From an uncultured Prevotella sp. (GTDB lineage Bacteria > Bacteroidota > Bacteroidia > Bacteroidales > Bacteroidaceae), in the NCBI GenBank assembly GCA_900316015.1, contig ONBG01000016.1, positions 1 through 59,952 of the forward strand: a stretch of DNA of 59,952 nucleotides. Direction: 5' to 3'. Every line of letters starts with the position of its first letter. Positions within the stretch are counted from its first letter, which is position 1. A program made the translations under genes and the position numbers. The notes under the pieces were generated by a model that was not told the origin of the DNA, ran no database searches, and saw only the letters and a list, made by a program, of their open reading frames with translations. This document shows, piece by piece, positions 33,919-42,480 of the stretch.

Positions 33919-35946
33919 TTACCAGAGTTGCAAGCGGTTCTCTTTCGGGAGATAAAGCTTGTCACCAGGTTTTACCTGGAATGCCTCATACCATGCGTCG
34001 ATATGGGGTAATGCTCCATTCACGCGCCATTCGCCTTGAGAATGAGGATCGGTCTTCACACGGTTACGAATTTCCTGCTCTGTGATATTCTGTCCCCACA
34101 CGCCTGCATAAGCTAAGAAAAAGCGTTGGTCGGCAGTATATCCATCCTTTACGGGCAGCGGCTTCTTGGCGGTTGCATTCTTATAGGCCTGGAAGGCAAC
34201 CTGAAGACCTCCATGATCAGCAAGGTTCTCACCTAAGGTCAGCTTTCCATTACCATGTAAGCCCGGCAATACCTCAATATGATCGAAGAAATCAGCATAT
34301 AGTTTCGCACGTTCCTCGAAGTTCTTGGCGTCATTCGCTGTCCACCAATTCTTCATGTTCCCATCTGCATCATACTGTCTTCCCTGGTCATCAAATCCGT
34401 GAGTCATCTCATGTCCAATTACGACACCGATAGCACCATAATTGAAAGCAGCATCTGCTTTCGGGTCGAAAAACGGATATTGAAGGATACCCGCAGGGAA
34501 ACAGATCTCATTGGTAGTCGGGTTATAATAGGCATTTACGGTCTGAGGGGTCATGAACCATTCATCCCGATCCACAGGCTTACCAGCCCTCTCAGCTATA
34601 TGCTTGTCATGCATGAAAAGACGCACTGCCATAGTGTTCTCAAAAAAGCTTTTATGAGGATCTATCGTAAGCTTGGAATAATCGGTCCACTTATTCGGAT
34701 ATCCGATCTTCACATAGAACTTATCCAATTTCTTATGCGCATTTGCCTTGGTAGAATCACTCATCCATGTCTGAGCATCAATACGCTGTCCTAAAGAAAT
34801 CTGGAGATTCTTGACCAACTGCTCCATCATTTTCTTGGATGAAGCCGGGAAGTAACGCTCGCAATACATCTTGCCAAGAGCCTCGCCCATAGCTCCTTCC
34901 ACTTGGGTCGTAGCACGCTTCCAAAGCGGGAAGTCTTGCTTTCGACCGTGCATCGTCTTACCAAAGAAGTCAAAGTTTGCCTCTCTAATCTCATCACTCA
35001 ACAATGTTGCAGAGCTCTCAATTACATCCCATTCCATTAAGGCACGCAACGTCTCAGCGTCATCCAATGCAGTGATCTTGTCCAATCCTTCCATAAACTC
35101 TGGTTGACCGACAACCATCTCCTGGATAAACGCTTTTTTTACGCCCTCCGCCTCAGCCATTTTCGCTAAAGGAATATTAGGATAGTTACTTTCAAACTCC
35201 TGAAGACTCATCTTATGATAATTTGCCTGTGGATCGCGAAGTTCCGTGTTACTCTTTGAGATCAAAGCCAACAACGTCTCATGTTTGAAGACCGCGTCAG
35301 CTTTAGCTTTCGCTTGGGCATCAGTGAAACCATACAGTTTGAACATCCTTTCTATATGTTGGCGATAAGCACGGCGAATCGCAACTGTTGCAGAATCGTT
35401 GTTGACGTAATAGTCTTTCTGACCTAACGTCAATCCGCCCTGACTGACAGACAGGATATTCTGGGATGCGTTCTTGTCATCTGCCCCAAAATAACTGCCG
35501 AAACATACGCCAAAACCAAATGAAGCGTATTTTAACTGCAACTTCTCCAGATCTTCTTTTGTCTTGTCAGCCTCCATCTCGTCCAAGAGTGGTTTCACTG
35601 GAGCGATGCCTTCCTTATCCCTACGTGCTGTATCCAAAGCCAACTTATAATAATCGCTTAGCTTCTGTTCTGTCGTCCCTACCTTGTATTTTTTCTTCTG
35701 AAGTTCTCCAAGGAGGGTATTGATACGTTTATTGTTATCTTCGCCCAACTTGTCAAAACTTCCGTAACGGGAGTAAGCAGCAGGAAGAGGATGGTTCTTA
35801 CGCCATCCGCCGGTAGCAAACTGATAAAAGTCATCTGCCGGTTTGACAGCCTTGTCCAGATTGGATAGGACCAATCCCGATTTGTTCTGAGCCACGCCCA
35901 TCAACGGGGCACTGGCAATCATCATGATTGGAATAATTCTTTTCAT
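33919..35946 (-). CDS. M13 family zinc metallopeptidase (PepO/neprilysin-like), exported
   Basis: This enzyme cleaves peptides in the periplasm or at the cell surface. The start at 35946 (MKRIIPIMMIASAPL) gives 675 residues with a signal peptide ending GVAQ; ATGs at 35952 and 35961 are alternatives. Visible M13 features are the N-terminal domain opening with PADDFYQFATGGW, an NAYYNP motif, the zinc site VIGHEMTHGFDDQG (HExxH) and GENLADHGGL carrying the third zinc ligand Glu. The C-terminus ends with the short basic-aromatic tail typical of neprilysins (ENRLQLW). It is a single gene with a clear terminator, downstream of the ABC-F gene by 52 bases. Confidence 0.93.
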   Translation of the reverse strand: MKRIIPIMMIASAPLMGVAQNKSGLVLSNLDKAVKPADDFYQFATGGWRKNHPLPAAYSRYGSFDKLGEDNNKRINTLLGELQKKKYKVGTTEQKLSDYYKLALDTARRDKEGIAPVKPLLDEMEADKTKEDLEKLQLKYASFGFGVCFGSYFGADDKNASQNILSVSQGGLTLGQKDYYVNNDSATVAIRRAYRQHIERMFKLYGFTDAQAKAKADAVFKHETLLALISKSNTELRDPQANYHKMSLQEFESNYPNIPLAKMAEAEGVKKAFIQEMVVGQPEFMEGLDKITALDDAETLRALMEWDVIESSATLLSDEIREANFDFFGKTMHGRKQDFPLWKRATTQVEGAMGEALGKMYCERYFPASSKKMMEQLVKNLQISLGQRIDAQTWMSDSTKANAHKKLDKFYVKIGYPNKWTDYSKLTIDPHKSFFENTMAVRLFMHDKHIAERAGKPVDRDEWFMTPQTVNAYYNPTTNEICFPAGILQYPFFDPKADAAFNYGAIGVVIGHEMTHGFDDQGRQYDADGNMKNWWTANDAKNFEERAKLYADFFDHIEVLPGLHGNGKLTLGENLADHGGLQVAFQAYKNATAKKPLPVKDGYTADQRFFLAYAGVWGQNITEQEIRNRVKTDPHSQGEWRVNGALPHIDAWYEAFQVKPGDKLYLPKENRLQLW

Positions 35947-35998
35947 GTTCATGTTTATCATTATTTTAAGTTAAACTTCATGTTTGTGTCCAGTCTAT

Positions 35999-37945
35999 CT
36001 ACGACTGAAGTTTTTCCAAAGTCTCAGAAAGCTCCATCCATTTTTCGTTCTCTTCATCCAAAGCCTGCTTGGTGGAAGTATACTCTGTCACCAATTCCAT
36101 ATTGGAAGCATTTTGGGGATCACATAACAGTTGGTCTAATTCTTTCAGCCGTTTTTCCATCAACTCTATCTTGGATTCGGATTCTTTCACAGACTTTTCA
36201 GCCTTCCGGATTTTCTTCTGTTGCTCTTTATGCTCAGCATAACTTTGCTTTGCACTGTTAGGCACTTCCTCTGGCTTTGCCTTTTCCTCTTTGGCTGCTA
36301 CCATTGCAGCATGATTGTCTAAGGCTGTTTGGATACTATCAGCATGATGTGCCCGAAGATAATCATAAATGCCACCCAAGTGTTCCCTGACACGTCCCTC
36401 TCCAAACTCATATACTTTGCTCACTAGTCCGTCCAGGAACTCACGATCGTGACTGACAATGATCGCCGTTCCGTCAAAGGCTTTGATCGCCTCTTTAAGG
36501 ACATCCTTTGAAGGCATGTCCAAATGGTTGGTAGGCTCATCTAAAATCAACAGGTTTACGGGCTCCAATAAGAGCTTGATCATAGCCAATCGACTGCGTT
36601 CGCCGCCACTGAGGACCTTAACTTTTTTTTCAGAGATCTCCCCTCCAAACATAAAGGCTCCGAGGATGTCATTAATCTTGAGTCGGATCTCCCCTGTAGC
36701 CACTCGGTCTATGGTATCATAGATAGACAGATTCTCATCCAAGAGTTGAGCTTGGTTTTGGGCAAAATAGCCGATCTGGACGTTATGACCAATTTTCAGA
36801 GTCCCCGAGAAAGGAATCTCGCCCATAATACATTTGACGAGCGTAGACTTTCCTTCACCATTTTTCCCTACAAAGGCTACCTTCTCCCCCCGTTTGATGG
36901 TCAAAGTAACATGGTTGAAAACGGTATGAGGACCATAATCCTTCCGAACATCGTCACAAATGACAGGGTAATCACCACTACGCAGGCAAGGTGGAAATTT
37001 CAAGTGCATGGCACTGTTATCCACTTCGTCGATTTCAACAGGAACCATTTTCTCAAGTTGGCGAATGCGTTGCTGGACCTGGACAGCCTTGGTCGGTTTA
37101 TACCTGAATCTTTCAATGAATTCCTTGATATCTGCCATTTCCTTTTGCTGGTTTTCATAGGCACGGATTTGCTGTTCCCTGCGTTCCTTCCGTAGGATAA
37201 CATATTCATCATACTTTACTTTGTAATCAATAACCCGACCACAACTAATCTCCAAGGTTCGATTGGTGACATTATTGATGAATGCCCTGTCATGGCTGAC
37301 TAAGACCACCGCGCTGGAACTCTGCGCCAAGAACTGCTCCAACCATTGAATACTCTCTATGTCCAAATGATTAGTGGGCTCATCGAGCAACAATACATCA
37401 GGATGCTCTAAAAGGATCTTTGCCAATTCGATACGCATACGCCAGCCTCCACTGAACTCCGACGTAGGACGATTGAAGTCTGTACGTTCAAAGCCAAGTC
37501 CTAAGAGAGTACGTTCCATCTCTGCCTCATAGTTCTCTGCTCCCATCATCATATAGCGTTCGTGTTCTTGACTAAACTTCTCCACCAATGCCATATATTC
37601 CTCACTCTCATAATCTGTACGTCGGGACAGTTCCTCATTCATCTTGTCAAGGCGTGCCTTCATCTTCGTGTTATGGGCAAATGCCTTACGCGTCTCCTCA
37701 AGCAGTGTCGTATCATCCTGCAAGATCATAACCTGAGGAAGATAGCCTATCGTGGTGTCATTGGGGATGGCAACGACTCCAGCTGTGGGTTTTTGCTGTC
37801 CACATAATATCTTAAGCATCGTAGACTTCCCTGCCCCATTTTTACCAACCAAGGCAATCCGGTCTCGGTCATTGATGACAAAACTTACGTCTTGGAACAG
37901 GGGCTTCACCCCAAATTCTACTTTTAGTCCTTCTACTGATATCAT
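35999..37945 (-). CDS. ABC-F family ATPase (ribosome-associated)
   Basis: The 648-residue protein has two ABC domains in one chain and no membrane part. The first has GKNGAGKST (33-41), SGGWRMRIELAKILL and LLLDEPTNHLD; the second has GKNGEGKST, LSGGERSRLAMIKLL and LILDEPTNHLD. A charged linker of about 80 residues between them (KERREQQIRAYENQQKEM) is the P-site-tRNA interaction motif region. A coiled-coil C-terminus (from about 565) follows, as in Uup- and YheS-type members. ABC-F proteins act on stalled or empty ribosomes; some give antibiotic resistance, but nothing here points to that. Confidence 0.92.
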   Translation of the reverse strand: MISVEGLKVEFGVKPLFQDVSFVINDRDRIALVGKNGAGKSTMLKILCGQQKPTAGVVAIPNDTTIGYLPQVMILQDDTTLLEETRKAFAHNTKMKARLDKMNEELSRRTDYESEEYMALVEKFSQEHERYMMMGAENYEAEMERTLLGLGFERTDFNRPTSEFSGGWRMRIELAKILLEHPDVLLLDEPTNHLDIESIQWLEQFLAQSSSAVVLVSHDRAFINNVTNRTLEISCGRVIDYKVKYDEYVILRKERREQQIRAYENQQKEMADIKEFIERFRYKPTKAVQVQQRIRQLEKMVPVEIDEVDNSAMHLKFPPCLRSGDYPVICDDVRKDYGPHTVFNHVTLTIKRGEKVAFVGKNGEGKSTLVKCIMGEIPFSGTLKIGHNVQIGYFAQNQAQLLDENLSIYDTIDRVATGEIRLKINDILGAFMFGGEISEKKVKVLSGGERSRLAMIKLLLEPVNLLILDEPTNHLDMPSKDVLKEAIKAFDGTAIIVSHDREFLDGLVSKVYEFGEGRVREHLGGIYDYLRAHHADSIQTALDNHAAMVAAKEEKAKPEEVPNSAKQSYAEHKEQQKKIRKAEKSVKESESKIELMEKRLKELDQLLCDPQNASNMELVTEYTSTKQALDEENEKWMELSETLEKLQS

Positions 37946-38097
37946 TTTACCTTATTTTATGAGTGCAAATTTACTGCAAATAATGCAAATACACGATTTT
38001 TTACTCAGAAATTAACCCTCTTTCGCCATTTCGACGATCTCCTATACGGAATCAGGAAAAACAGCGAAGAGTCTATGATTATTCGAAATAAATTCCG

Positions 38098-38105
38098 TAA
38101 CTTTG
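38098..38105 (+). promoter_or_regulatory. Promoter -7 element of tex
   Basis: TAACTTTG, exact consensus, 42 bases before the ATG at 38148. No clear -33. Confidence 0.5.
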
Positions 38106-38147
38106 CCCCAAAGAACAAAAAGTCAACAAAGCAACCCAATATCGGTT

Positions 38148-40274
38148 ATGAATATTTTCACTAAAATCATCAAGGAAAAATTATCCTTGCCGGAAAGAGG
38201 GATAGAGAATACCCTACAATTATTAGACGAGGGATGCACCATACCCTTTATCAGTCGCTACCGGAAAGAAAGGACAGGGGGACTCGACGAAATACAAATC
38301 GAGAATATTCAGGAATGGAATGATCGATTGAAAGAGATCCGTAAGCGGAAAGAAACTGTCGTCAAGACGATTACCGATCTCGGGAAAATGACGGAGGAAC
38401 TCCAACGCCGAATCGATAACTGTTGGGATGTAACAGCCTTAGAAGACTTGTATCTCCCCTACAAACCCAAGCGAAGGACAAGAGCTCAAATTGCAAGGGA
38501 ACAGGGATTGGGTCCCCTGGCACAGATCATCTTATTGCAGAGGGAACAGCAAGTGGATCATGTTGCAAGAAGATTTCTGAAAGGAGACATCAAGGATGTA
38601 GCATCAGCGATCAAAGGGGCTCAAGACATCATTGCAGAAATCATTAGTGAAGATGAACGCTGCCGAAGGCAATTAAGATTCTCGTTCAAACGCGAAGCCG
38701 TGATCACCGCTAGAGTCGTTAAGGGTAAGGAAAAGACAGAAGAAGCTGCCAAATATTCTGATTATTTCGACTGCTCTGAACCTTTGAGACGGTGCTCCGG
38801 TAACCGACTGCTTGCCATGCGCAGGGCAGAAAAGGAAGGAATCCTCAAGGTGAGCATCTCCATAGATAACGAGGAAGCCGTAGAACGTCTTAAAAGGTTC
38901 TTCGTAAAGGGGTATGGCTCCTGCCAGAAACTGGTGGCAGAAGCTGTTGAGGATGCTTACAAACGATTGCTTTTCCCTTCCATCGAAAACGAGTTTGCCA
39001 CCCTCAGCAAGCAAAAGGCAGATGAAGAGGCTATCGACATATTCAAAAAGAATCTCCGTCAATTGCTGTTACAGGCTCCATTAGGACAAAAGAGAGTGAT
39101 CGGACTGGACCCAGGGATTCGTACGGGATGCAAGGTGGTATGCCTGGACGAACAGGGAAATCTCTTGCATCATGAGGTGGTCTTCCCTTATGGACCCAAA
39201 GGAAATGAGAGGATAGCCTCCGAAAGGGTTGGGGCACTTGTCAGGCAATACCACGCTGAGGCAGTCGCCGTAGGAAACGGCACCGCAGGTCGTTCCACCC
39301 GGGACTTGATTAGCCAGCAATTGAAGGATAAGGCGATACCCGTCTTTGAGGTAAGTGAGGACGGGGCTTCTGTCTACTCTGCATCCAAGGTTGCCAGGGA
39401 GGAGTTTCCCAACGAGGATGTCACGGTGAGGGGTGCTGTCTCCATCGCAAGAAGGCTGATGGACCCTCTTGCTGAACTCGTGAAGATTGACCCGAGAAGC
39501 ATGGGGATCGGGCAGTATCAGCATGATGTAGACCAAAGCCAACTCAAGAAGAGTTTAGACATGACGGTGGAAAGTTGTGTTAATCTTGTTGGTGTAAATG
39601 TCAATACAGCCAGTGAGTCATTGCTCACCTATGTCAGTGGTTTAGGACCTGCCTTGGCTAAGAACATTATCAACTATAGGACTGAGAACGGTCCTTTCAA
39701 GAGCCGGGTTGCATTAAAGAAAGTACCACGATTAGGAAATGCAGCCTTTACGCAGTGTGCGGGCTTCCTGCGCATTCCGGGATCAAGGAACCCACTTGAC
39801 AACAGTTCTGTACACCCAGAAAGTTATCCCATCGTCGAGCAAATGGCAAGAGATGAAAACTGTTCTGTGCACGAACTGATTGCGAATCGCCAACGACGTG
39901 CAAGTATCAATCTGCAACGTTATGTAACACAAGGAATTGGACTCCCCACCCTGCAGGATATCATGAAGGAATTGGAGAAACCTGGCAGAGACCCTCGGGC
40001 TGAAATTGAGATGTTTGAGTATGATACGCGAGTGAGAACAATGGAAGATCTTCAGGTCGGCATGGTACTTCCAGGCATCATCACGAATATCACCAAGTTT
40101 GGTGCTTTCGTGGACATCGGCATCCACCATGACGGACTCGTCCATATATCACAGTTAACAGATCGATTTGTTTCGGATCCCACAGACATAGTATCCCTCC
40201 ATCAGCATGTACAAGTAAAAGTCATAGAAATAGATAAGATCCGAAATAGGATTAGCCTTTCCATGAAGGTATGA
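38148..40274 (+). CDS. tex: Tex family RNA-binding transcriptional accessory protein
   Basis: The ATG at 38148 (MNIFTKIIKEKLSL) gives 708 residues; the longer frame to 38103 overlaps the promoter. The domain order is typical: N-terminal helical Tex domain with GCTIPFISRYRKERTGGLDE, a YqgF-like RNase H fold (RVIGLDPGIRTGCKVV, AVGNGTAGRSTRDL), helix-hairpin-helix pair (YVSGLGPALAKNIINYR), and a C-terminal S1 domain (VLPGIITNITKFGAFVDIG). Tex is a conserved nucleic-acid-binding relative of eukaryotic Spt6, with a role in transcription or RNA handling that is not settled. It is a single gene. Confidence 0.95.
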   Translation: MNIFTKIIKEKLSLPERGIENTLQLLDEGCTIPFISRYRKERTGGLDEIQIENIQEWNDRLKEIRKRKETVVKTITDLGKMTEELQRRIDNCWDVTALEDLYLPYKPKRRTRAQIAREQGLGPLAQIILLQREQQVDHVARRFLKGDIKDVASAIKGAQDIIAEIISEDERCRRQLRFSFKREAVITARVVKGKEKTEEAAKYSDYFDCSEPLRRCSGNRLLAMRRAEKEGILKVSISIDNEEAVERLKRFFVKGYGSCQKLVAEAVEDAYKRLLFPSIENEFATLSKQKADEEAIDIFKKNLRQLLLQAPLGQKRVIGLDPGIRTGCKVVCLDEQGNLLHHEVVFPYGPKGNERIASERVGALVRQYHAEAVAVGNGTAGRSTRDLISQQLKDKAIPVFEVSEDGASVYSASKVAREEFPNEDVTVRGAVSIARRLMDPLAELVKIDPRSMGIGQYQHDVDQSQLKKSLDMTVESCVNLVGVNVNTASESLLTYVSGLGPALAKNIINYRTENGPFKSRVALKKVPRLGNAAFTQCAGFLRIPGSRNPLDNSSVHPESYPIVEQMARDENCSVHELIANRQRRASINLQRYVTQGIGLPTLQDIMKELEKPGRDPRAEIEMFEYDTRVRTMEDLQVGMVLPGIITNITKFGAFVDIGIHHDGLVHISQLTDRFVSDPTDIVSLHQHVQVKVIEIDKIRNRISLSMKV

Positions 40275-40378
40275 TTGGGTGATAAACTCTGGACACCTCT
40301 CGCTGCGTGAGATGTCATTCAAACCTGTGGCAAATATAATATAAGAAGGTAATCATTATATAAGTTCAAATTCTACCT

Positions 40379-40423
40379 CATTATCCGCAGTCGAGAAATT
40401 GTCCAGATTTCTAATGATAGATG
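40379..40423 (-). repeat. Copy 2 of a roughly 45-base dispersed repeat
   Basis: Shares the core AATTGTCCAGATT (40397-40409, plus-strand reading) and flanking similarity with copy 1 at 40735-40777: CATTA at one end and TGATAGAT at the other. The two copies differ by small insertions that shift any reading frame, so similarity is at the DNA or RNA level. Confidence 0.6.
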
Positions 40424-40595
40424 GATATTCCGACTTTCAACAAGCCAGGAAATATTGATTGCCACATTCATATTCCGCTGCAAATATAATGAAAATTAAT
40501 CATAAGAAGAAAAATAGCTGTTAAAAAAACTATAATTCCGCATAAATTAACCATTTACCGATATTTCTGCCTGCTTCAAAGTTACAAAGACTAGC

Positions 40596-40842
40596 AAAAA
40601 AAATTGGCGTGGAGATTAAGCATCGTATCACTATGGGCTCTGGACTGCCTTGACTGCACAACACCTAACAATTCCACGCCAGAAGTATTTCCCCTCATCA
40701 GATAGAAATACAATCATTTTTGCGTGGTGTTGTTCATTACCTTGCAGCCAGAATTGTCCAGATTCTTGTGATAGATAACTTACTAACGCCTATACTCAAT
40801 GATCATCTTGGAACATCACCATGGCTGGCTCAACCCCAAAAC
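40596..40842 (-). ncRNA. Candidate structured RNA of about 245 bases
   Basis: On the minus strand TTTG (40877-40880), 21 bases, TATCTTTG (40848-40855) forms a promoter. The RNA would contain a hairpin GTATTTC/GAAATAC (40705-40711 with 40685-40691) inside a stem CACGC/GCGTG and ACAACAC/GTGTTGT (40722-40733 with 40658-40665 and 40674-40680). It ends with TCCACGCCA (40605-40613) followed by eight T (40596-40603). The TGGCGTGGA segment (40673-40681) can pair with either side. No known RNA family was recognised. Confidence 0.4.
40735..40777 (-). repeat. Copy 1 of a roughly 45-base dispersed repeat
   Basis: Contains AATTGTCCAGATT at 40752-40764 and lies inside the candidate RNA. See copy 2 at 40379-40423 for the comparison. 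Confidence 0.6.
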
Positions 40843-40923
40843 GATTGCAAAGATAACAAAAAAATATGGTTTACCACAAATTTCTAACGAGAAATTTAGG
40901 ATGAAAATATTAAAAGATATAAA

Positions 40924-40957
40924 TAGAAAAAGAGTTGCAAACATAGTTTGCAACTCT
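40924..40957 (-). terminator. Terminator of the infC-rpmI-rplT operon
   Basis: A perfect 12-bp stem, AGAGTTGCAAAC (40931-40942) with GTTTGCAACTCT (40946-40957), and a three-base loop. On the minus strand TTTTTCTA follows. It lies 27 bases after the rplT stop. Confidence 0.9.
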
Positions 40958-40984
40958 CTTCGGTATGCTTAATGAATAATCTCT

Positions 40985-41329
40985 TTACTTTACTTTCTCA
41001 ACGATAGCCTTGAAAGCTTCTGGATTGTTGACTGCGAGATCGGCAAGCACCTTACGGTTGATCTCAATACCTGCCTTATTCAAGGCTCCCATCAATACAG
41101 AATAACTCATTCCTTCGAGACGTGCTGCAGCGTTGATACGCTGAATCCACAAAGCGCGGAAATTACGTTTCTTAGTACGACGGTCACGGTATGCATACGT
41201 CAAACCTTTTTCCCAGGTATTCTTTGCTACCGTCCAGACATTCTTTCTCGCTCCATAATAACCTTTTGTGAGCTTTAAAATTCTTGTTCTCTTTGCTTTA
41301 GAAGCAACATGATTTACTGATCTTGGCAT
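40985..41329 (-). CDS. rplT: 50S ribosomal protein L20
   Basis: The 114-residue protein is the usual length and shows the L20 pattern: [61 protein letters not shown]20 binds 23S rRNA early in assembly of the large subunit. It is the last gene of the conserved infC-rpmI-rplT order, 33 bases after rpmI, and is followed by a strong terminator. Confidence 0.98.
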   Translation of the reverse strand: MPRSVNHVASKAKRTRILKLTKGYYGARKNVWTVAKNTWEKGLTYAYRDRRTKKRNFRALWIQRINAAARLEGMSYSVLMGALNKAGIEINRKVLADLAVNNPEAFKAIVEKVK

Positions 41330-41362
41330 AGTTTTCTTCCTTTTTAAAAGTTTGACTAATCA

Positions 41363-41560
41363 TTAGCGAAGGCATAGCAAGTCGCGTACCTGCTTGAGGT
41401 TCGTACGATCAACAAGAGTCTGATGATCGAGATTCCTCTTCTGCTTCTTTGTTTTCTTAGTCAGAATGTGACTGTGGTAAGCATGATGTCTTTTGATCTT
41501 ACCCGTACCGGTGAACGTGAATCTCTTCTTTGCACCGGAGTTTGTCTTTACTTTTGGCAT
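41363..41560 (-). CDS. rpmI: 50S ribosomal protein L35
   Basis: The 65-residue basic protein starts [31 protein letters not shown], the standard L35 N-terminus, and is the usual length. It lies between infC (65 bases upstream) and rplT, the order found in most bacteria, where the three are often co-regulated through L20. Confidence 0.98.
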   Translation of the reverse strand: MPKVKTNSGAKKRFTFTGTGKIKRHHAYHSHILTKKTKKQKRNLDHQTLVDRTNLKQVRDLLCLR

Positions 41561-41625
41561 TTTTTTTAAATTTTAAATTTATTATTTATTCATAGTGGCA
41601 ACGCATATACCGGGCGTTACGCACT

Positions 41626-42354
41626 TTATTTATTCTCACCTTTCAACTTTGCGAGTGCCTCTTTACTGATCTTGGCATTGGCAAACATCCCATTCGCAAT
41701 GGGCTCGGAAGAGACCTTCGCCGAAGTAGCCGTATTTTCTTCCTTCGTAACTGCCTTCTGTGCTTTTGTAGCTTCCTTAGCTTCTGCCTCACGCTTCTCA
41801 CGATCTAACTTCTGCTGACTCTTCTTCGCAACGCCTGCCTTCTTGGGAGCCAAGTACAGGAACATTTTCTTTCCTTCCAATGCAGGCATCTGCTCCACCT
41901 TACCGTATTCTTCCAGATCATTGGCAAAACGCAGGAGGAGAACCTCGCCTTGTTCCTTAAAAAGAATAGAACGCCCACGAAAGAAGACATAGGCGCGAAC
42001 CTTATTTCCTTCCTGCAGGAATTCCTGTGCATGTTTCAGCTTGAACTGATAATCGTGCTCATCCGTCTGAGGCCCAAATCGGATTTCTTTTACTTCTACC
42101 TTCACCTGCTTCGCCTTCATTTCTTTCTGGCGTTTCTTCTGTTGGTAAAGGAACTTGGAATAGTCAATCAAGCGACAAACCGGAGGCTGTGCATTGGGAG
42201 AGATTTCCACAAGATCCACCCCTTCTTGACGAGCCATGTCTAATGCCTGGCGTGTTGGCACAACCTGTGACCCATCGTCCCCTACAATACGCACTTCCCG
42301 AACGCGAATTTGCTCATTCACGCGGTACTGATTCTTCATTTTGTCATTCTTCAT
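41626..42354 (-). CDS. infC: Translation initiation factor IF-3 with C-terminal extension
   Basis: IF-3 binds the 30S subunit, checks the start codon and initiator tRNA, and prevents early 50S joining. The N-domain ([28 protein letters not shown]-type [22 protein letters not shown]) and C-domain ([32 protein letters not shown]) are complete by about residue 172. A further 70 residues rich in Ala, Lys and Glu follow, with low complexity, as is common but variable in this phylum. The start at 42354 (ATG) is preferred over an ATG five codons later. Promoter TTTG-N20-TAACTTTG lies upstream. Confidence 0.96.
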   Translation of the reverse strand: MKNDKMKNQYRVNEQIRVREVRIVGDDGSQVVPTRQALDMARQEGVDLVEISPNAQPPVCRLIDYSKFLYQQKKRQKEMKAKQVKVEVKEIRFGPQTDEHDYQFKLKHAQEFLQEGNKVRAYVFFRGRSILFKEQGEVLLLRFANDLEEYGKVEQMPALEGKKMFLYLAPKKAGVAKKSQQKLDREKREAEAKEATKAQKAVTKEENTATSAKVSSEPIANGMFANAKISKEALAKLKGENK

Positions 42355-42392
42355 TCAACTATATTAAGAGTCCAATTTTTGCTAAACGGCTG

Positions 42393-42424
42393 CAAAGTTA
42401 GTGTTTTTTAGAGAATTAACCAAA
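42393..42424 (-). promoter_or_regulatory. Promoter of infC-rpmI-rplT
   Basis: On the minus strand TTTG (42421-42424), 20 bases, TAACTTTG (42393-42400), 39 bases before the infC ATG. The -33 end abuts the divergent GH43 promoter. Confidence 0.75.
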
Positions 42425-42443
42425 TCTTTTCGATAAAAATTCC

Positions 42444-42451
42444 TATCTTTG
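42444..42451 (+). promoter_or_regulatory. Promoter -7 element of the GH43 gene
   Basis: TATCTTTG, exact consensus, 30 bases before the ATG at 42481. It lies about 20 bases from the infC -33 element, so the two divergent promoters share their upstream region. Confidence 0.6.
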
Positions 42452-42480
42452 CACAGATAATTTTAAAAATCGAAGAAGAG

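Larger units (their letters stand above)
40275..40923. other. Long non-coding stretch between convergent tex and rplT
   Basis: About 650 AT-rich bases without a supported gene. It contains four minus-strand matches to TAnnTTTG (40331-40338, 40481-40488, 40577-40584, 40848-40855), two copies of a roughly 45-base repeat, and a set of inverted repeats with a T-run (listed separately). Short open frames exist on the minus strand (for example 28 codons starting MIVFLSDEGKYFW) but lack start signals. It may be a graveyard of an old element or hold small RNAs. Confidence 0.6.

Noticed and set aside
40640-40790. Open minus-strand stretch of about 50 codons (including MIVFLSDEGKYFW)
   Set aside because: No start codon for most of it, no ribosome site, and the duplicated copy of the region shifts frame.
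40596-40842. Candidate RNA as 6S RNA, tmRNA, RNase P or SRP RNA
   Set aside because: None of the conserved strings of RNase P, tmRNA or SRP RNA is present, and the fold does not give the single long bulged hairpin of 6S RNA.
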